64,000 bases of DNA from Streptomyces sp. NBC_00247 (GTDB lineage Bacteria > Actinomycetota > Actinomycetes > Streptomycetales > Streptomycetaceae): assembly GCF_036188265.1 (NCBI RefSeq), contig NZ_CP108093.1, positions 2,865,001 through 2,929,000 on the forward strand. Reading direction: 5' to 3'. The notes under the pieces were generated by a model. The model did no database searches. It was not told where the DNA came from and saw nothing but the letters and a program-made list of their open reading frames with translations. This document shows positions 45,723-54,936 of this stretch, in pieces (the first letter of the stretch is position 1; each line of letters starts with the position of its first letter). The translations under genes and the position numbers were made by a program.

Positions 45723-46865
45723 ATGACGGAGACGACGGTCGGCATCGGTGGCGCGGCGGAGAGCACCGACATGGTGCTCAACATCGGTCCGCAGCACCCC
45801 TCCACGCACGGTGTGCTCCGGCTGCGGCTGGTCCTGGACGGCGAGCGCGTCCTGAGCGCCGAGCCGGTCATCGGCTACATGCACCGGGGCGCCGAGAAGC
45901 TCTTCGAGGCCCGCGACTACCGGCAGATCGTGATGCTCGCCAACCGCCACGACTGGCTGTCGGCGTTCTCCAACGAACTCGGTGTGGTGATGGCCGTCGA
46001 GCGGATGCTCGGCATGGAGGTCCCCGAACGCGCCGTCTGGACGCGGACCCTGCTCGCAGAGCTGAACCGGGTCCTCAACCACCTGATGTTCCTCGGGTCG
46101 TACCCCCTCGAACTCGGCGGCATCACGCCGATGTTCTACGCGTTCCGCGAGCGCGAGGAGCTCCAGGCCGTGATGGAGGAGGTCTCCGGCGGCCGGATGC
46201 ACTACATGTTCAACCGGGTCGGCGGCCTGAAGGAGGACCTCCCGGCGGGCTGGCTCGGCCGGGCGCGGGACGCCGTGGCCTCGGTGCGCTCCCGGATGGA
46301 CGTGTACGAGGACCTGGTGCTCGGCAACGAGATCTTCCGGGGCCGTACCCGTGACGTCGGGGTGCTGACCGCCGGGGCGGTGCACGCGTACGGGGTGTCC
46401 GGGCCGATCGCCCGCGCCTCGGGCGTCGACTTCGACCTGCGGCGCGACGACCCGTACCTCGCGTACGGGGAGCTGGCGGACGTACTGAAGGTGGTCACCC
46501 GGACCGAGGGCGACTGCCTGGCCCGGTTCGAGTGCCTGCTGGAGCAGACGGTCAACGCGCTGGAGCTCGCGGACGCCTGCCTGGACCGGATGGACACGCT
46601 GGCACCCGGGCCGGTCAACCAGCGGCTGCCCAAGGTGCTCAAGGCCCCCGAGGGCCACACCTACGCCTGGACCGAGAACCCGCTCGGCATCAACGGCTAC
46701 TACCTCGTGTCCAAGGGCGAGAAGACGCCGTACCGGCTGAAGCTCCGCTCCGCCTCGTTCAACAACATCCAGGCGCTGACGGAACTGCTGCCGGGCACCC
46801 TGGTCGCCGACATGGTCGCGATCCTGGGCTCGCTCTTCTTCGTCGTCGGGGACATCGACAAGTAA
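45723..46865 (+). CDS. nuoD: NADH-quinone oxidoreductase subunit D-like protein
   Basis: The 380-residue protein is the 49-kDa/NuoD-type subunit that shapes the quinone site of complex I. It has [17 protein letters not shown] (the quinone-site His in the HPSTHG loop), [14 protein letters not shown] with Arg55, LANRHDW with Arg75, and the C-terminal LASFNN-like [17 protein letters not shown]. No other nuo genes are near, so this is an orphan or second copy; the main 14-gene nuo operon would be elsewhere. It lies directly after the MidA-family gene and probably shares its mRNA. Confidence 0.92.
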   Translation: MTETTVGIGGAAESTDMVLNIGPQHPSTHGVLRLRLVLDGERVLSAEPVIGYMHRGAEKLFEARDYRQIVMLANRHDWLSAFSNELGVVMAVERMLGMEVPERAVWTRTLLAELNRVLNHLMFLGSYPLELGGITPMFYAFREREELQAVMEEVSGGRMHYMFNRVGGLKEDLPAGWLGRARDAVASVRSRMDVYEDLVLGNEIFRGRTRDVGVLTAGAVHAYGVSGPIARASGVDFDLRRDDPYLAYGELADVLKVVTRTEGDCLARFECLLEQTVNALELADACLDRMDTLAPGPVNQRLPKVLKAPEGHTYAWTENPLGINGYYLVSKGEKTPYRLKLRSASFNNIQALTELLPGTLVADMVAILGSLFFVVGDIDK

Positions 46866-46889
46866 GGGCTGTCCCGGACGGGCACCCCG

Positions 46890-48068
46890 TCAGGAAGCCG
46901 CGCCCCGCAGGCCTGAGGGGCCGGGGCGGTGCTGGGCGTCCGGCTGGGTGAGGTCGATGACCTTGCCCACCGCGCGCGGATCGCCGGCGTGGCTGCGGTG
47001 GACGGCCAGTGCCTCTTCCCCCACCACGTCCGCGAGGTCCTCCTCCTGCACGGGCCGGGGCGACTGCCGGCGCCCGTCCGGGCCGGGACCCGCACCGCCG
47101 GGCGCCGGGGCGCCCTCGATCTGGCTGCCGAAGAAGTCGAAGCCGCCCTGCGGCACCTGCGCCCGGCGAGGCGCGGTGTACGGCACGACGGCGGAGGCCG
47201 CCGGGACCGTACGGGCCACCCTGGCCGGTACCGAGGCCGGGGCGGCCGCACGGGGTGCGGGCAGCGCGGGCCGCGGGCCGGTCCGCCGGGGGGCGAAGTC
47301 GGCGGGGTGAGTGCCGTCGCCGCTGGTGCCGTTGGTCCGGTGGTCGTCGAACCGGCCGCCGAGGTCCGCGTGGCCGCCGCCCGCGCGGTCGCCGTACTCA
47401 CCGGCCGCCGCGTGACGGCCCTTCGGTCCGTCCGCCTCCGCGGCCGACTCCCGGGCGCGCTCGGCGAGATCCCGCTGCCGGGCCTGCTCGGCGGTCCGCC
47501 GGGCCTGCTGGAGCGCGGCGTTGCGGGGCAGGTCGCGCAGGGCCCGGGCGGCGGCGAGGTATGCGGAGGGGGTGGGCGTCGAGCGGGCGGGCGGCAGTGC
47601 GATCGGGGCCGCCGCCGCCTCGATGGCGAGCTGCCGGCGGCCCTCCAGCGCGCTGGCCCGCTCGGTCTCGGCGGTGGCGTACCGGCGCAGCAGACCGGCG
47701 TGTTCCCCGCGCAGTCCGGCGAGCTCCATCCGCTTGGAACGGAGCTTGGTCTCCAGCCGGGTGCGCAGTTCCCGCGCCTCCTCCAGATCCTGTTCCAGCT
47801 CCGCCACCCGCTCCTCGGCGCGCCATTCGGCGCCGGCCTGGGCGCGCTGGAGTTCCGCGACCCGCACTCCCGCCGCCCGGTCCCAGGTACGCATCAGATA
47901 CGCGCCGACGAGACCGGTGGCGGCGGCCGCGGTCGCGAGCAGCCGGAGCGGAAGCGATTCCAGGGGCAGCCACGCTCCGGCGGCCAGCGCGACCGACACT
48001 CCGGCCACCGCGGAGGGCGGCAGCAGCTTGTGAAGGGGTGGCGAATGGCGATGACGTCCACGGGGCAT
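46890..48068 (-). CDS. Membrane protein with coiled coil and disordered tail, unknown function
   Basis: The 392-residue protein has two hydrophobic segments (VAGVSVALAAGAWLPL and LRLLATAAAATGLVGAYL). A coiled coil follows (about 65-145: RVAELEQDLEEARELRTRLETKLRSKRMELAGLRGEHAGLL), then a long Ala/Arg/Pro/Gly-rich tail ending near AVGKVIDLTQPD. Short membrane hairpins with a cytoplasmic coiled coil are common among actinomycete polar-growth and cell-division accessory proteins, but I cannot assign a role. It converges on the nuoD-like gene with only 24 bp between. Confidence 0.75.
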   Translation of the reverse strand: MPRGRHRHSPPLHKLLPPSAVAGVSVALAAGAWLPLESLPLRLLATAAAATGLVGAYLMRTWDRAAGVRVAELQRAQAGAEWRAEERVAELEQDLEEARELRTRLETKLRSKRMELAGLRGEHAGLLRRYATAETERASALEGRRQLAIEAAAAPIALPPARSTPTPSAYLAAARALRDLPRNAALQQARRTAEQARQRDLAERARESAAEADGPKGRHAAAGEYGDRAGGGHADLGGRFDDHRTNGTSGDGTHPADFAPRRTGPRPALPAPRAAAPASVPARVARTVPAASAVVPYTAPRRAQVPQGGFDFFGSQIEGAPAPGGAGPGPDGRRQSPRPVQEEDLADVVGEEALAVHRSHAGDPRAVGKVIDLTQPDAQHRPGPSGLRGAAS

Positions 48069-48244
48069 GGCTGGAATTTACCGCGTGCGATCGGCGTACG
48101 GGAGGCCGCCCGGCAATCTGTTCCCCTGCGGTTACCTGACACCGCGTCGAACAACGCGGCCGGCGCTCTCTCGCCCCGCTTTCCGCGGGCCGGGATTCCC
48201 ACGCGGAAATCCCGGCCCGCGGATAGTCCGGCGATACCCGCCGG

Positions 48245-49222
48245 TCAGCCGATCAGGCCCTTCGACGTCAGGTACTCCTTCGCGACGTCCGCCGGCTTGG
48301 CGCGCTCCGCGTCGACCTTGCGGTTGAGTTCCGCGAGATCCTCCGTGGTGAGAGCACCCGTGACCTTCGCCAGCAGTTCGGCGACCTCCGGCGAACCGGC
48401 GTCCTTGGCATTCACCACGGGAAGGAGGTTGTCGGCGTTCTGGAGGTGCTTGTCGTCCTCCAGGAAGACCAGGTCGTACGCGTCCAGGACGGCGTCCGTG
48501 GTGGTGGTCAGTACGAGCTGGTCCACCCCGTCCTTCACCGCCTGCTTGGCCTGCGGAGTACCGACGCCCTTGGGGTCGATGCCCGCCACGTCGATGCCGT
48601 ACGTCGCCTTCAGCCCGGGGGCGCAGAAGGGCCGTACCGCGCACTCGTCGCCGGCCGCGATCTTCACCTTGATCTTCGACTTTCCAAGATCGGAAAGCGT
48701 CGTCAGCTTGTTCTTCGCGGCGAATTCCTTGGTCACCGCGAACGCATTCTGGTCGACCGCCTCTCCGGCCGGAAGGACCTTCAGTCCGAGCGGGGACGCC
48801 AGCTTCTCCAGCGCGGCGACGGTGGCCGCGACGTCACCGGAGGCGACCGGGGTCTTCTCCGCCTCCTTCGCGCCGTTCACCTTGGCGTTGAGGAATTCCG
48901 CGAGGGTCGCCGCGTATTCGGGGATGACGTCGATCTCGCCCTTCTCCAGGGAGGGTTCGTACAGCTCCCTGTTCTCCACGGTGGTGATGGAGGTTTTCCA
49001 GCCGCCGTCGCCGAGGATCTGGGAGTACAGCTCGGCGAGCACCTTCGACTCGGTGAAGGCGGCGGAGCCGATGACGAGGCTGCCCTTCTCGGCCTCCGCC
49101 GGGGCGGAGGAACCGCTCTTGCCGCTGTCCTTCTCCAGGCTGTCGCCCCCGCAGGCCGCGAGCGACCCGGCCAACGCGATCGTCCCGATGACCGCACCCG
49201 CTATGCGCGAGGTTCTGCTCAT
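48245..49222 (-). CDS. Glycine betaine/osmoprotectant ABC transporter substrate-binding lipoprotein
   Basis: The 325-residue protein has a lipoprotein signal (AGAVIGTIALAGSLAAC, Cys at the LAAC box) and an OpuAC/ProX-type body: LVIGSAAFTESKVLAELYSQIL, YEPSLEKGEIDVIPEYAATLAEFLNA, and the cysteine pair in DECAVRPFCAPGL. It captures compatible solutes (betaine, choline or related) outside the membrane. It is the last gene of the leftward permease–permease–binding-protein unit. ATG 49222 has GAGAAGGA upstream. Confidence 0.93.
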   Translation of the reverse strand: MSRTSRIAGAVIGTIALAGSLAACGGDSLEKDSGKSGSSAPAEAEKGSLVIGSAAFTESKVLAELYSQILGDGGWKTSITTVENRELYEPSLEKGEIDVIPEYAATLAEFLNAKVNGAKEAEKTPVASGDVAATVAALEKLASPLGLKVLPAGEAVDQNAFAVTKEFAAKNKLTTLSDLGKSKIKVKIAAGDECAVRPFCAPGLKATYGIDVAGIDPKGVGTPQAKQAVKDGVDQLVLTTTTDAVLDAYDLVFLEDDKHLQNADNLLPVVNAKDAGSPEVAELLAKVTGALTTEDLAELNRKVDAERAKPADVAKEYLTSKGLIG

Positions 49223-49302
49223 GTTCCTTCTCCGTCCACGACTGTTGTGACTCTTGAGGCTGATGGAGCTGATGAGTTGGGGGAAGTGCCGTCCGGCGCC
49301 GC

Positions 49303-49980
49303 TCACGCCCGGCGCCCCCGGCGCCGCAGCGGCGAGAGCAGCCGGTCGAGCGCCAGCAGCACGCCCTCCACCACCAGGGCGAGCAGGGCGACCAGGACCG
49401 CTCCCGCGAAGACCTGGGCGGTGTCGTACCGGTTGAATCCTGCGGTGATGACGCGTCCGAGCCCGCCGAGCCCGGCCATCGCCGCGATCGAGGCGGTGGC
49501 CACCACCTGCACGGCGGCGGACCGCAGCCCGGCCATGATCATGGGGTGGGCGAGCGGCAGCTCCACCCGGAGGAAGACCTGTGCCCCGGACATCCCCATA
49601 CCCCGGGCGGCCTCCACCACCGCGCGGTCCACCCCGGTCATGCCGACGTAGGTGTTGGTGAGCAGCGGCGGCACCGCGAAGAGCACCAGGGCGATCACCG
49701 TCGGCAGATAACCGGAATTACGCATCGGCGTGAGCATGAACAGGGCGAGCACCGCGAAGACGGGCACCGCCCGGCCCACGTTGGAGATGTTGATGGCGAG
49801 CGCGCCGCCCCGGCCGAGGTGGCCGAGCCGGAGCCCGAGGGGCAGCGCGAGCGCGCAGGCCACCAGGAGCGCGAGCCCGCTGACGTAGAGATGTTCGGCG
49901 AGGCGGTGCGCCGCACCGTCCGGACCGGACCAGTTGGAACCCGTGACCAGCCAGGTCCAGGCGTCCGCGACCACTCCCAC
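49303..49980 (-). CDS. Osmoprotectant ABC transporter permease (second)
   Basis: The 225-residue membrane protein has about five helices and the binding-protein-dependent permease loop EAARGMGMSGAQVFLRVELPLAHPMIMAGLRSA. The N-terminus WLVTGSNWSGPDGAAHRLAEHL is typical of OpuCD/YehY-like permeases. Translation begins at GTG 49980, three bases after the first permease's stop, so the two are coupled and form a heterodimeric channel. Confidence 0.93.
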   Translation of the reverse strand: MGVVADAWTWLVTGSNWSGPDGAAHRLAEHLYVSGLALLVACALALPLGLRLGHLGRGGALAINISNVGRAVPVFAVLALFMLTPMRNSGYLPTVIALVLFAVPPLLTNTYVGMTGVDRAVVEAARGMGMSGAQVFLRVELPLAHPMIMAGLRSAAVQVVATASIAAMAGLGGLGRVITAGFNRYDTAQVFAGAVLVALLALVVEGVLLALDRLLSPLRRRGRRA

Positions 49981-49983
49981 GGC

Positions 49984-50730
49984 TCAGCCCGCCTCCTTCG
50001 TCACGGCCTCGGCCACCGGCGCGGGCTCCGGCGCCGGTTCCGTCACGGGCCCCCGGGCGCCCGCCCGTACCCGGGTCCACGGCGTCAGCCACCGCTGCAC
50101 ACCGAGCAGCAGCAGGTCCGCCGCGACGGCGAGCAGCACGCAGAGCACCGAGGCGGCCAGCACCTGGGCCTTGAAGAGGCTCGGCAGGGCGTCCCGGATG
50201 AGGTTGCCGAGACCGCCCTTGCCGACGAGCGAGCCGACCGTGGTGAGCGCCACGGTGGACACCGAGGCGATCCGCAGACCGGCCATCAGCGCGGGCAGCG
50301 CGAGGGGGATCTCGACCTCCCAGAGAAGCCGGGCGGGGCCGTATCCCATGCCGCGCGCCGCCTCCTTGGCCTCCTCGGGCACCGCTTCCAGCCCGGCCAG
50401 GATGTTCCGTACGAGGATGGTCAGCGAGTACAGCACCAGTCCGGTGACCACCAGCGCGGCGGACAGCCCGAACACGGGCAGCAGCAGGGAGAACATCGCC
50501 AGCGAGGGCACGGTGTAGATCACCGTGGTCAGTCCGAGGACCGGCCCGGCGAAGTGCCGCCCCCGCCGGGCGAGAAGAGCCAGCGGAAAGGCGATCACCA
50601 GCCCGATCGCCACCGATACGGCGGTGATCCAGACGTGCTGGACGGTCGCGTCCGTCAACTCCTGGCCGCGGCTGCGGAGGTACTCGCCGCAGATCCAGTC
50701 GTTCGTCACCAGGCAGTTCGATCCGGCCAT
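49984..50730 (-). CDS. Osmoprotectant ABC transporter permease (first)
   Basis: The 248-residue permease has five or six membrane segments and the EAA loop EEAKEAARGMGYGPARLLWEVEIPLALPALMAGLRIA. The N-terminal CGEYLRSRGQELTDATVQHVWITA is the usual OpuCB-type start. The C-terminus ends in a Pro/Glu-rich tail. ATG 50730 has GGGAGGTGGGAG upstream. It heads the three-gene leftward unit and is divergent from the ATPase gene; the 170-bp gap holds both promoters. Confidence 0.93.
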   Translation of the reverse strand: MAGSNCLVTNDWICGEYLRSRGQELTDATVQHVWITAVSVAIGLVIAFPLALLARRGRHFAGPVLGLTTVIYTVPSLAMFSLLLPVFGLSAALVVTGLVLYSLTILVRNILAGLEAVPEEAKEAARGMGYGPARLLWEVEIPLALPALMAGLRIASVSTVALTTVGSLVGKGGLGNLIRDALPSLFKAQVLAASVLCVLLAVAADLLLLGVQRWLTPWTRVRAGARGPVTEPAPEPAPVAEAVTKEAG

Positions 50731-50901
50731 CCGCTCCCACCTCCCCTTCCCCCGTAACGTCCCGATTCCGGGGTACGGGCCCTTCCCGGGCCTTCCGGCG
50801 GCGGGCACGGCGGCGAGCCTATCCTCGTGCACGGACACGCACCCAGGCCGTCCCGTTCCGGCAACACGCCCGTCACACAGGGCGCGACCCCAGGGGGAAT
50901 C

Positions 50902-52095
50902 TTGATCCGCTTCGAGAACGTCACCAAGCGGTACGACGACGGCACGACGGCCGTCGACTCGCTCTCCTTCGAGGTGGCCGAGGGCGAACTCGTCACGCTC
51001 GTGGGGCCGTCAGGATGTGGCAAGACGACCACCATGAAGATGGTGAACCGGCTGATCGAACCGACCGAGGGACGCGTGTACCTCGACGGTGAGGACATAT
51101 CCGCGATCGATCCCGTCCAACTCCGGCGCCGTATCGGCTATGTGATCCAGCAAGTGGGCCTCTTCCCGCACAGGACGGTCCTGGAGAACACCGCCACCGT
51201 TCCCCATCTCCTCGGATGGAAACGCGCCAAGGCCCGGGAGCGGGCCGCGGAACTCCTGGACCTGGTCGGCCTCGACCCGTCCGTGCACGGCGACCGCTAC
51301 CCCGAGCAGCTCTCCGGCGGACAGCGCCAACGCGTCGGCGTGGCACGCGCGTTGGCCGCCGACCCGCCGGTCCTGCTGATGGACGAGCCGTTCGGCGCGG
51401 TCGACCCGGTGGTCCGCGAACACCTCCAGAACGAGTTCCTGGGACTCCAGGAGCGGGTACGCAAGACCATCCTCTTCGTCACCCACGACATCGAGGAGGC
51501 CGTCCGCCTCGGCGACCGGATCGCCGTCTACGGGCAGGGCAGGATCGAGCAGTTCGACTCCCCCGCCCGGGTGCTCGGCGCCCCCGCCACCCCGTACGTC
51601 GCGGACTTCGTCGGCGCCGACCGAGGCCTGAAGCGGCTCTCGGTCACCCCCGTGGAGGAAGCCGACCTCGACCGGCCCCCGGTCGTCCGCCCCGGCGAAC
51701 CGCTCCGGGACGCCACCGCCCGGATCGCCGGGGAGGGCGCCCGGTGGGCGGTGGTGCTGGACGGGGAGGACCGCCCGCTGGGCTGGCTGCCCGCCGGGAC
51801 GGAGCCGTCGCCGACCCTCGGCAAGGACGCCACCGTCCGCGAGGGGCTGCGCCCCATGGACGCCCGACTCCCGCTCGGCGCCCCGCTCCGCGGGGCCCTC
51901 GCCGCGATGCTCCAGCACGACGCGGGGTGGATCGCCGTCGTGGACGACGAGGAGTCGGGCCGCTATCTCGGCGCCCTCACCCCCGGCCGGCTCCACGAGG
52001 CCCTGCGCCGCTCGGTCGGCGCCGACGCCGCCGGCCGGCCCCGGGCCCAGATCGCGCTGGAGACGGTCGCGGACGCGGGACGGCCGGCCCGCTGA
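50902..52095 (+). CDS. Glycine betaine/osmoprotectant ABC transporter ATP-binding protein with CBS pair
   Basis: The 397-residue ATPase has Walker A GPSGCGKTTTMK, signature LSGGQRQRVG, Walker B LLMDEPFGAVDP and the switch FVTHDIEEA. The C-terminal part (about 255-380) is a CBS domain pair, which in OpuA senses ionic strength and gates transport. The TTG at 50902 is the likely start, with AGGGGGA immediately upstream and the fold beginning LIRFENVTKRY; an ATG exists only 25 codons earlier in non-conserved sequence. It completes the importer with the divergent permease and binding-protein genes. Confidence 0.92.
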   Translation: MIRFENVTKRYDDGTTAVDSLSFEVAEGELVTLVGPSGCGKTTTMKMVNRLIEPTEGRVYLDGEDISAIDPVQLRRRIGYVIQQVGLFPHRTVLENTATVPHLLGWKRAKARERAAELLDLVGLDPSVHGDRYPEQLSGGQRQRVGVARALAADPPVLLMDEPFGAVDPVVREHLQNEFLGLQERVRKTILFVTHDIEEAVRLGDRIAVYGQGRIEQFDSPARVLGAPATPYVADFVGADRGLKRLSVTPVEEADLDRPPVVRPGEPLRDATARIAGEGARWAVVLDGEDRPLGWLPAGTEPSPTLGKDATVREGLRPMDARLPLGAPLRGALAAMLQHDAGWIAVVDDEESGRYLGALTPGRLHEALRRSVGADAAGRPRAQIALETVADAGRPAR

Positions 52096-52201
52096 CCGGA
52101 CGGGCCGGGGCCGGTCGGCCGCCGGCCGTGCTCCGGAGCCCGCGGGCACCGGAGCACGCGAGGCCCGCATGCCCCCGAACGAAAGGCCCTACGCTGGACG
52201 T

Positions 52202-53062
52202 ATGAGTACGTTGCGCGGACGGGGCACGGTCGAGGGCCTGCCGGAGTGGGACCGCTGTGCGGTCATGGGTGTCGTCAACGTGACCCCCGACTCCTTCTCC
52301 GACGGAGGCCGGTGGTTCGACACCACGGCCGCGATCAAGCGCGGGCTGGCCCTGATGGCCGACGGCGCGGACCTGATCGACGTCGGCGGTGAGTCGACAC
52401 GGCCCGGCGCGAGCCGGGTCGACGAGGACGAGGAGCTGCGCCGGGTGGTACCGGTCGTCCAGGGCCTGGTCGCCGAGGGCGCCGTGGTCTCCGTGGACAC
52501 CATGCGGGCCCGGGTCGCCGAGCGGTCCGTCGCGGCCGGCGGTGTGCTCGTGAACGACGTCAGCGGCGGGCTGGCCGACCCGGACATGGTCCGGGTGGTC
52601 GCCGAGACCGGGGCGCCCTTCGTGGTGATGCACTGGCGCGGCTTCAGCGAGTCCATGAACGCCCGGGCGGTGTACGCGGACGTGGTCGGCGAGGTCGTCA
52701 CCGAGCTGCGCGCACGCGTGGACGCCGTGGTCGCGGGCGGGGTGGCACCCGAGCGGATCGTGATCGACCCGGGCCTCGGCTTCGCCAAGGACACCGCCCA
52801 GGACCTGGCGCTCGTCGCGCACCTGGACGCGCTGCACGGTCTCGGCCGTCCGCTGCTGGTGGCCGCCTCCCGCAAGCGGTTCCTCGGGCGGACCCTGGCC
52901 GGTCCGGACGGCACCCCGCCGCCGGCCCGCGAGCGCGACGCCGCGACCGCCGCGATCTCCACGATCTCCGCCCGGGCGGGTGCCTGGGCGGTCCGGGTCC
53001 ACGAGGTCCGGGCCAGCGCCGACGCCGTACGCGTGTGCCGTGCCGTCGAAGGAGCCGTGTGA
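52202..53062 (+). CDS. folP: Dihydropteroate synthase
   Basis: The 286-residue TIM barrel condenses dihydropterin pyrophosphate with p-aminobenzoate, the sulfonamide target. It has MGVVNVTPDSFSDGG, DVGGESTRPGA, NDVSGGLADPDM, RIVIDPGLGFAKD and VAASRKRFLG, all in the usual order. ATG 52202 is preceded by a modest GGACG site. It begins the fol cluster and its stop overlaps the next gene (GTGTGA). Confidence 0.96.
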   Translation: MSTLRGRGTVEGLPEWDRCAVMGVVNVTPDSFSDGGRWFDTTAAIKRGLALMADGADLIDVGGESTRPGASRVDEDEELRRVVPVVQGLVAEGAVVSVDTMRARVAERSVAAGGVLVNDVSGGLADPDMVRVVAETGAPFVVMHWRGFSESMNARAVYADVVGEVVTELRARVDAVVAGGVAPERIVIDPGLGFAKDTAQDLALVAHLDALHGLGRPLLVAASRKRFLGRTLAGPDGTPPPARERDAATAAISTISARAGAWAVRVHEVRASADAVRVCRAVEGAV

Positions 53063-53562
53063 CCACGCCCGAGGGCTCCGACGAGAACGGCGCCCCCGGC
53101 GTCCCGGACGCGGCAGCCGACGTCGCCGCCGTCGAACGGGCGAACACCGACTTCTACGAGGCGATGGAGAGCGGCGACTACGAACGCCTCGCCGACCGCT
53201 GGCTGCCCGGGGAGGACCTCACGGTCTCCTGCGTCCACCCCGGCTGGCCGGTGCTCCGGGGGCGCGGCGACGTGCTGCGCAGCTACGCGCTCATCATGGC
53301 GAACACCGAGTACATCCAGTTCATCCTGACCGACGTCGACGTCGCCATGACCGGGGACACCGCCCTGGTCAACTGCACGGAGAACATCCTCAGCGGCGGC
53401 CCCGCCGAGGGCGACGACACCGTGGGCCCACTGGTCGGCCAGCTGGTCGTCGCGACCAACGTGTTCCGGCGCACCCCGGACGGCTGGAAGCTCTGGTCCC
53501 ACCACGGGTCGCCGGTGCTGACCGAGTCCGACGAGGAACCGGAACGGGAGTCCCCGGCCTGA
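53059..53562 (+). CDS. NTF2-like (SnoaL-type) protein in the folate cluster
   Basis: The 167-residue protein has the cone-shaped NTF2-like fold pattern: VERANTDFYEAMESGDYERLADRWLPGED, SCVHPGWPVLRGRGDVLRSYALIM, and the strand-rich FILTDVDVAMTGDTALVNCTENI. It ends in an acidic tail. NTF2-like proteins can be enzymes or binding proteins; none is established in folate synthesis. Its GTG overlaps the stop of folP and an AAGGAG site lies within folP, so it is translated with it. Confidence 0.85.
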   Translation: MTTPEGSDENGAPGVPDAAADVAAVERANTDFYEAMESGDYERLADRWLPGEDLTVSCVHPGWPVLRGRGDVLRSYALIMANTEYIQFILTDVDVAMTGDTALVNCTENILSGGPAEGDDTVGPLVGQLVVATNVFRRTPDGWKLWSHHGSPVLTESDEEPERESPA

Positions 53563-53748
53563 TCCGGCGTACGGCGCGCGCCGTCGGGGATTGAGACCCC
53601 CGGACAGCGGGTATACGCGGACACCAGCGTCCGAGGGCGCGGCGGGCGCTCCTCGCGGGGCGGCCGCCGGACGTGCCCCACCTACCCGACGCCCCGCTCT
53701 GTCGGTGCCCGCGGGTAGATTCGGGAGAAGGCGTCTTCGCCGGGACGC

Positions 53749-53782
53749 GGTGCCGGTATGCCGGGCGCGCGGGCCCGGCACC
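53749..53782 (+). promoter_or_regulatory. Hairpin in the folB leader
   Basis: GGTGCCGG (53749-53756) pairs with CCGGCACC (53775-53782) around an 18-base GC-rich loop, about 55 bp upstream of folB. TAGATT at 53716-53721 could be a -10 box, so folB may have its own promoter and a structured leader. The rest of the 275-bp gap has no gene. Confidence 0.4.
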
Positions 53783-53837
53783 CTCCGAAAGGAAGGTTCC
53801 CGCGCCCCGTGGACCAACAACAGCAGGAGTGATTCGC

Positions 53838-54197
53838 GTGGATCGTGTCGCGCTGCGCGGCCTCAAGGCCCGTGGACACCATGGCGTCTTCCCCCGGGAG
53901 CGTGAAGAGGGCCAGACCTTCATCGTGGACCTGGCCCTGAGCCTGGACACCCGGGCCGCGGCCGCCGCCGACGATCTCTCGCGGACCGTGCACTACGGCA
54001 TCGTCGCGGAAGAGGTCGTCGCCATCGTCGAGGGCGAGCCCGTCGACCTGATCGAGACCCTCGCCGAACGCATCGCCCAGCAGTGCCTCAAGCACGAGGG
54101 AGTCCACGAGGTCGAGGTGGTCGTCCACAAGCCGGACGCCCCGATCACGGTCCCCTTCGACGACGTGACCATCACCATCACCCGGAGCCGAGCATGA
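53838..54197 (+). CDS. folB: Dihydroneopterin aldolase
   Basis: The 119-residue enzyme cleaves dihydroneopterin to hydroxymethyldihydropterin. It has the family's RVALRGLKARGHHGVFPREREEGQTFIVDLALSLDT and VDLIETLAERIAQQCL, with the pterin-holding Glu in LIETLAE. GTG 53838 follows GGAG. It overlaps folK by four bases (ATGA). Length is standard. Confidence 0.95.
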   Translation: MDRVALRGLKARGHHGVFPREREEGQTFIVDLALSLDTRAAAAADDLSRTVHYGIVAEEVVAIVEGEPVDLIETLAERIAQQCLKHEGVHEVEVVVHKPDAPITVPFDDVTITITRSRA

Positions 54198-54805
54198 CAG
54201 CATTTTCCGCCCGCGGGCAGAGCGATCCCACGGTCCAGCCGGTGCCGGCCTCGGTCGTCCAGCAGGTGGACGACGCCGACATCACCCTCTCCAACCCCAA
54301 GCGGGCCGTGATCTCCCTCGGCTCCAACCTGGGCAACCGCCTGGAGACCCTCCAGGGCGCCATCGACGCCCTGGAGGACACCCCCGGCGTCCGGGTCAAA
54401 GCGGTCTCCCCGGTGTACGAGACGGAGCCCTGGGGCGTGGAGCCCGGCTCCCAGCCCTCGTACTTCAACGCGGTGGTCGTGGTGAAGACGACGCTGCCGC
54501 CGTCCTCGCTGCTGGAGCGCGGCCAGGCCATCGAGGAGGCCTTCGACCGGGTCCGCGAGGAGCGCTGGGGACCCCGCACCATCGACGTCGACATCGTCGC
54601 GTACGCCGACGTGGTCTCCGACGACCCGCACCTCACCCTGCCGCATCCCCGCGCCGGGGAGCGGGCCTTCGTCCTCGCGCCCTGGCACGACGTGGACCCC
54701 GAGGCCCAGCTGCCGGGCGCCGGTCCCGTCGCGGGGCTGCTGGCCGCGATCGGGCGGGACGGCGTGCTGCCCCGGGCCGACCTGGAACTCCGCCTGCCCG
54801 AGTGA
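54194..54805 (+). CDS. folK: 2-amino-4-hydroxy-6-hydroxymethyldihydropteridine pyrophosphokinase
   Basis: The 203-residue kinase transfers pyrophosphate to hydroxymethyldihydropterin. It has RAVISLGSNLGNRLETLQGAI, VYETEPWGVEPGSQPSYFNAVVVV, RWGPRTIDVDIVAY (metal-binding Asp pair) and LPHPRAGERAFVLAPW. A 35-residue N-terminal extension precedes the fold. It is coupled to folB by overlap. Confidence 0.95.
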   Translation: MTAFSARGQSDPTVQPVPASVVQQVDDADITLSNPKRAVISLGSNLGNRLETLQGAIDALEDTPGVRVKAVSPVYETEPWGVEPGSQPSYFNAVVVVKTTLPPSSLLERGQAIEEAFDRVREERWGPRTIDVDIVAYADVVSDDPHLTLPHPRAGERAFVLAPWHDVDPEAQLPGAGPVAGLLAAIGRDGVLPRADLELRLPE

Positions 54806-54936
54806 TCCCCCGCCCCGGGGAGCGGTGCCACGGGCCCGCGGCGGGTACGCGGGATCACGGGGCGGTCCTCAGTCGTTAGGCTCAGGGCAGACATGACCGC
54901 GGGACGGATCGCGGGCGGCGAAGGGCGGCGTGACCG

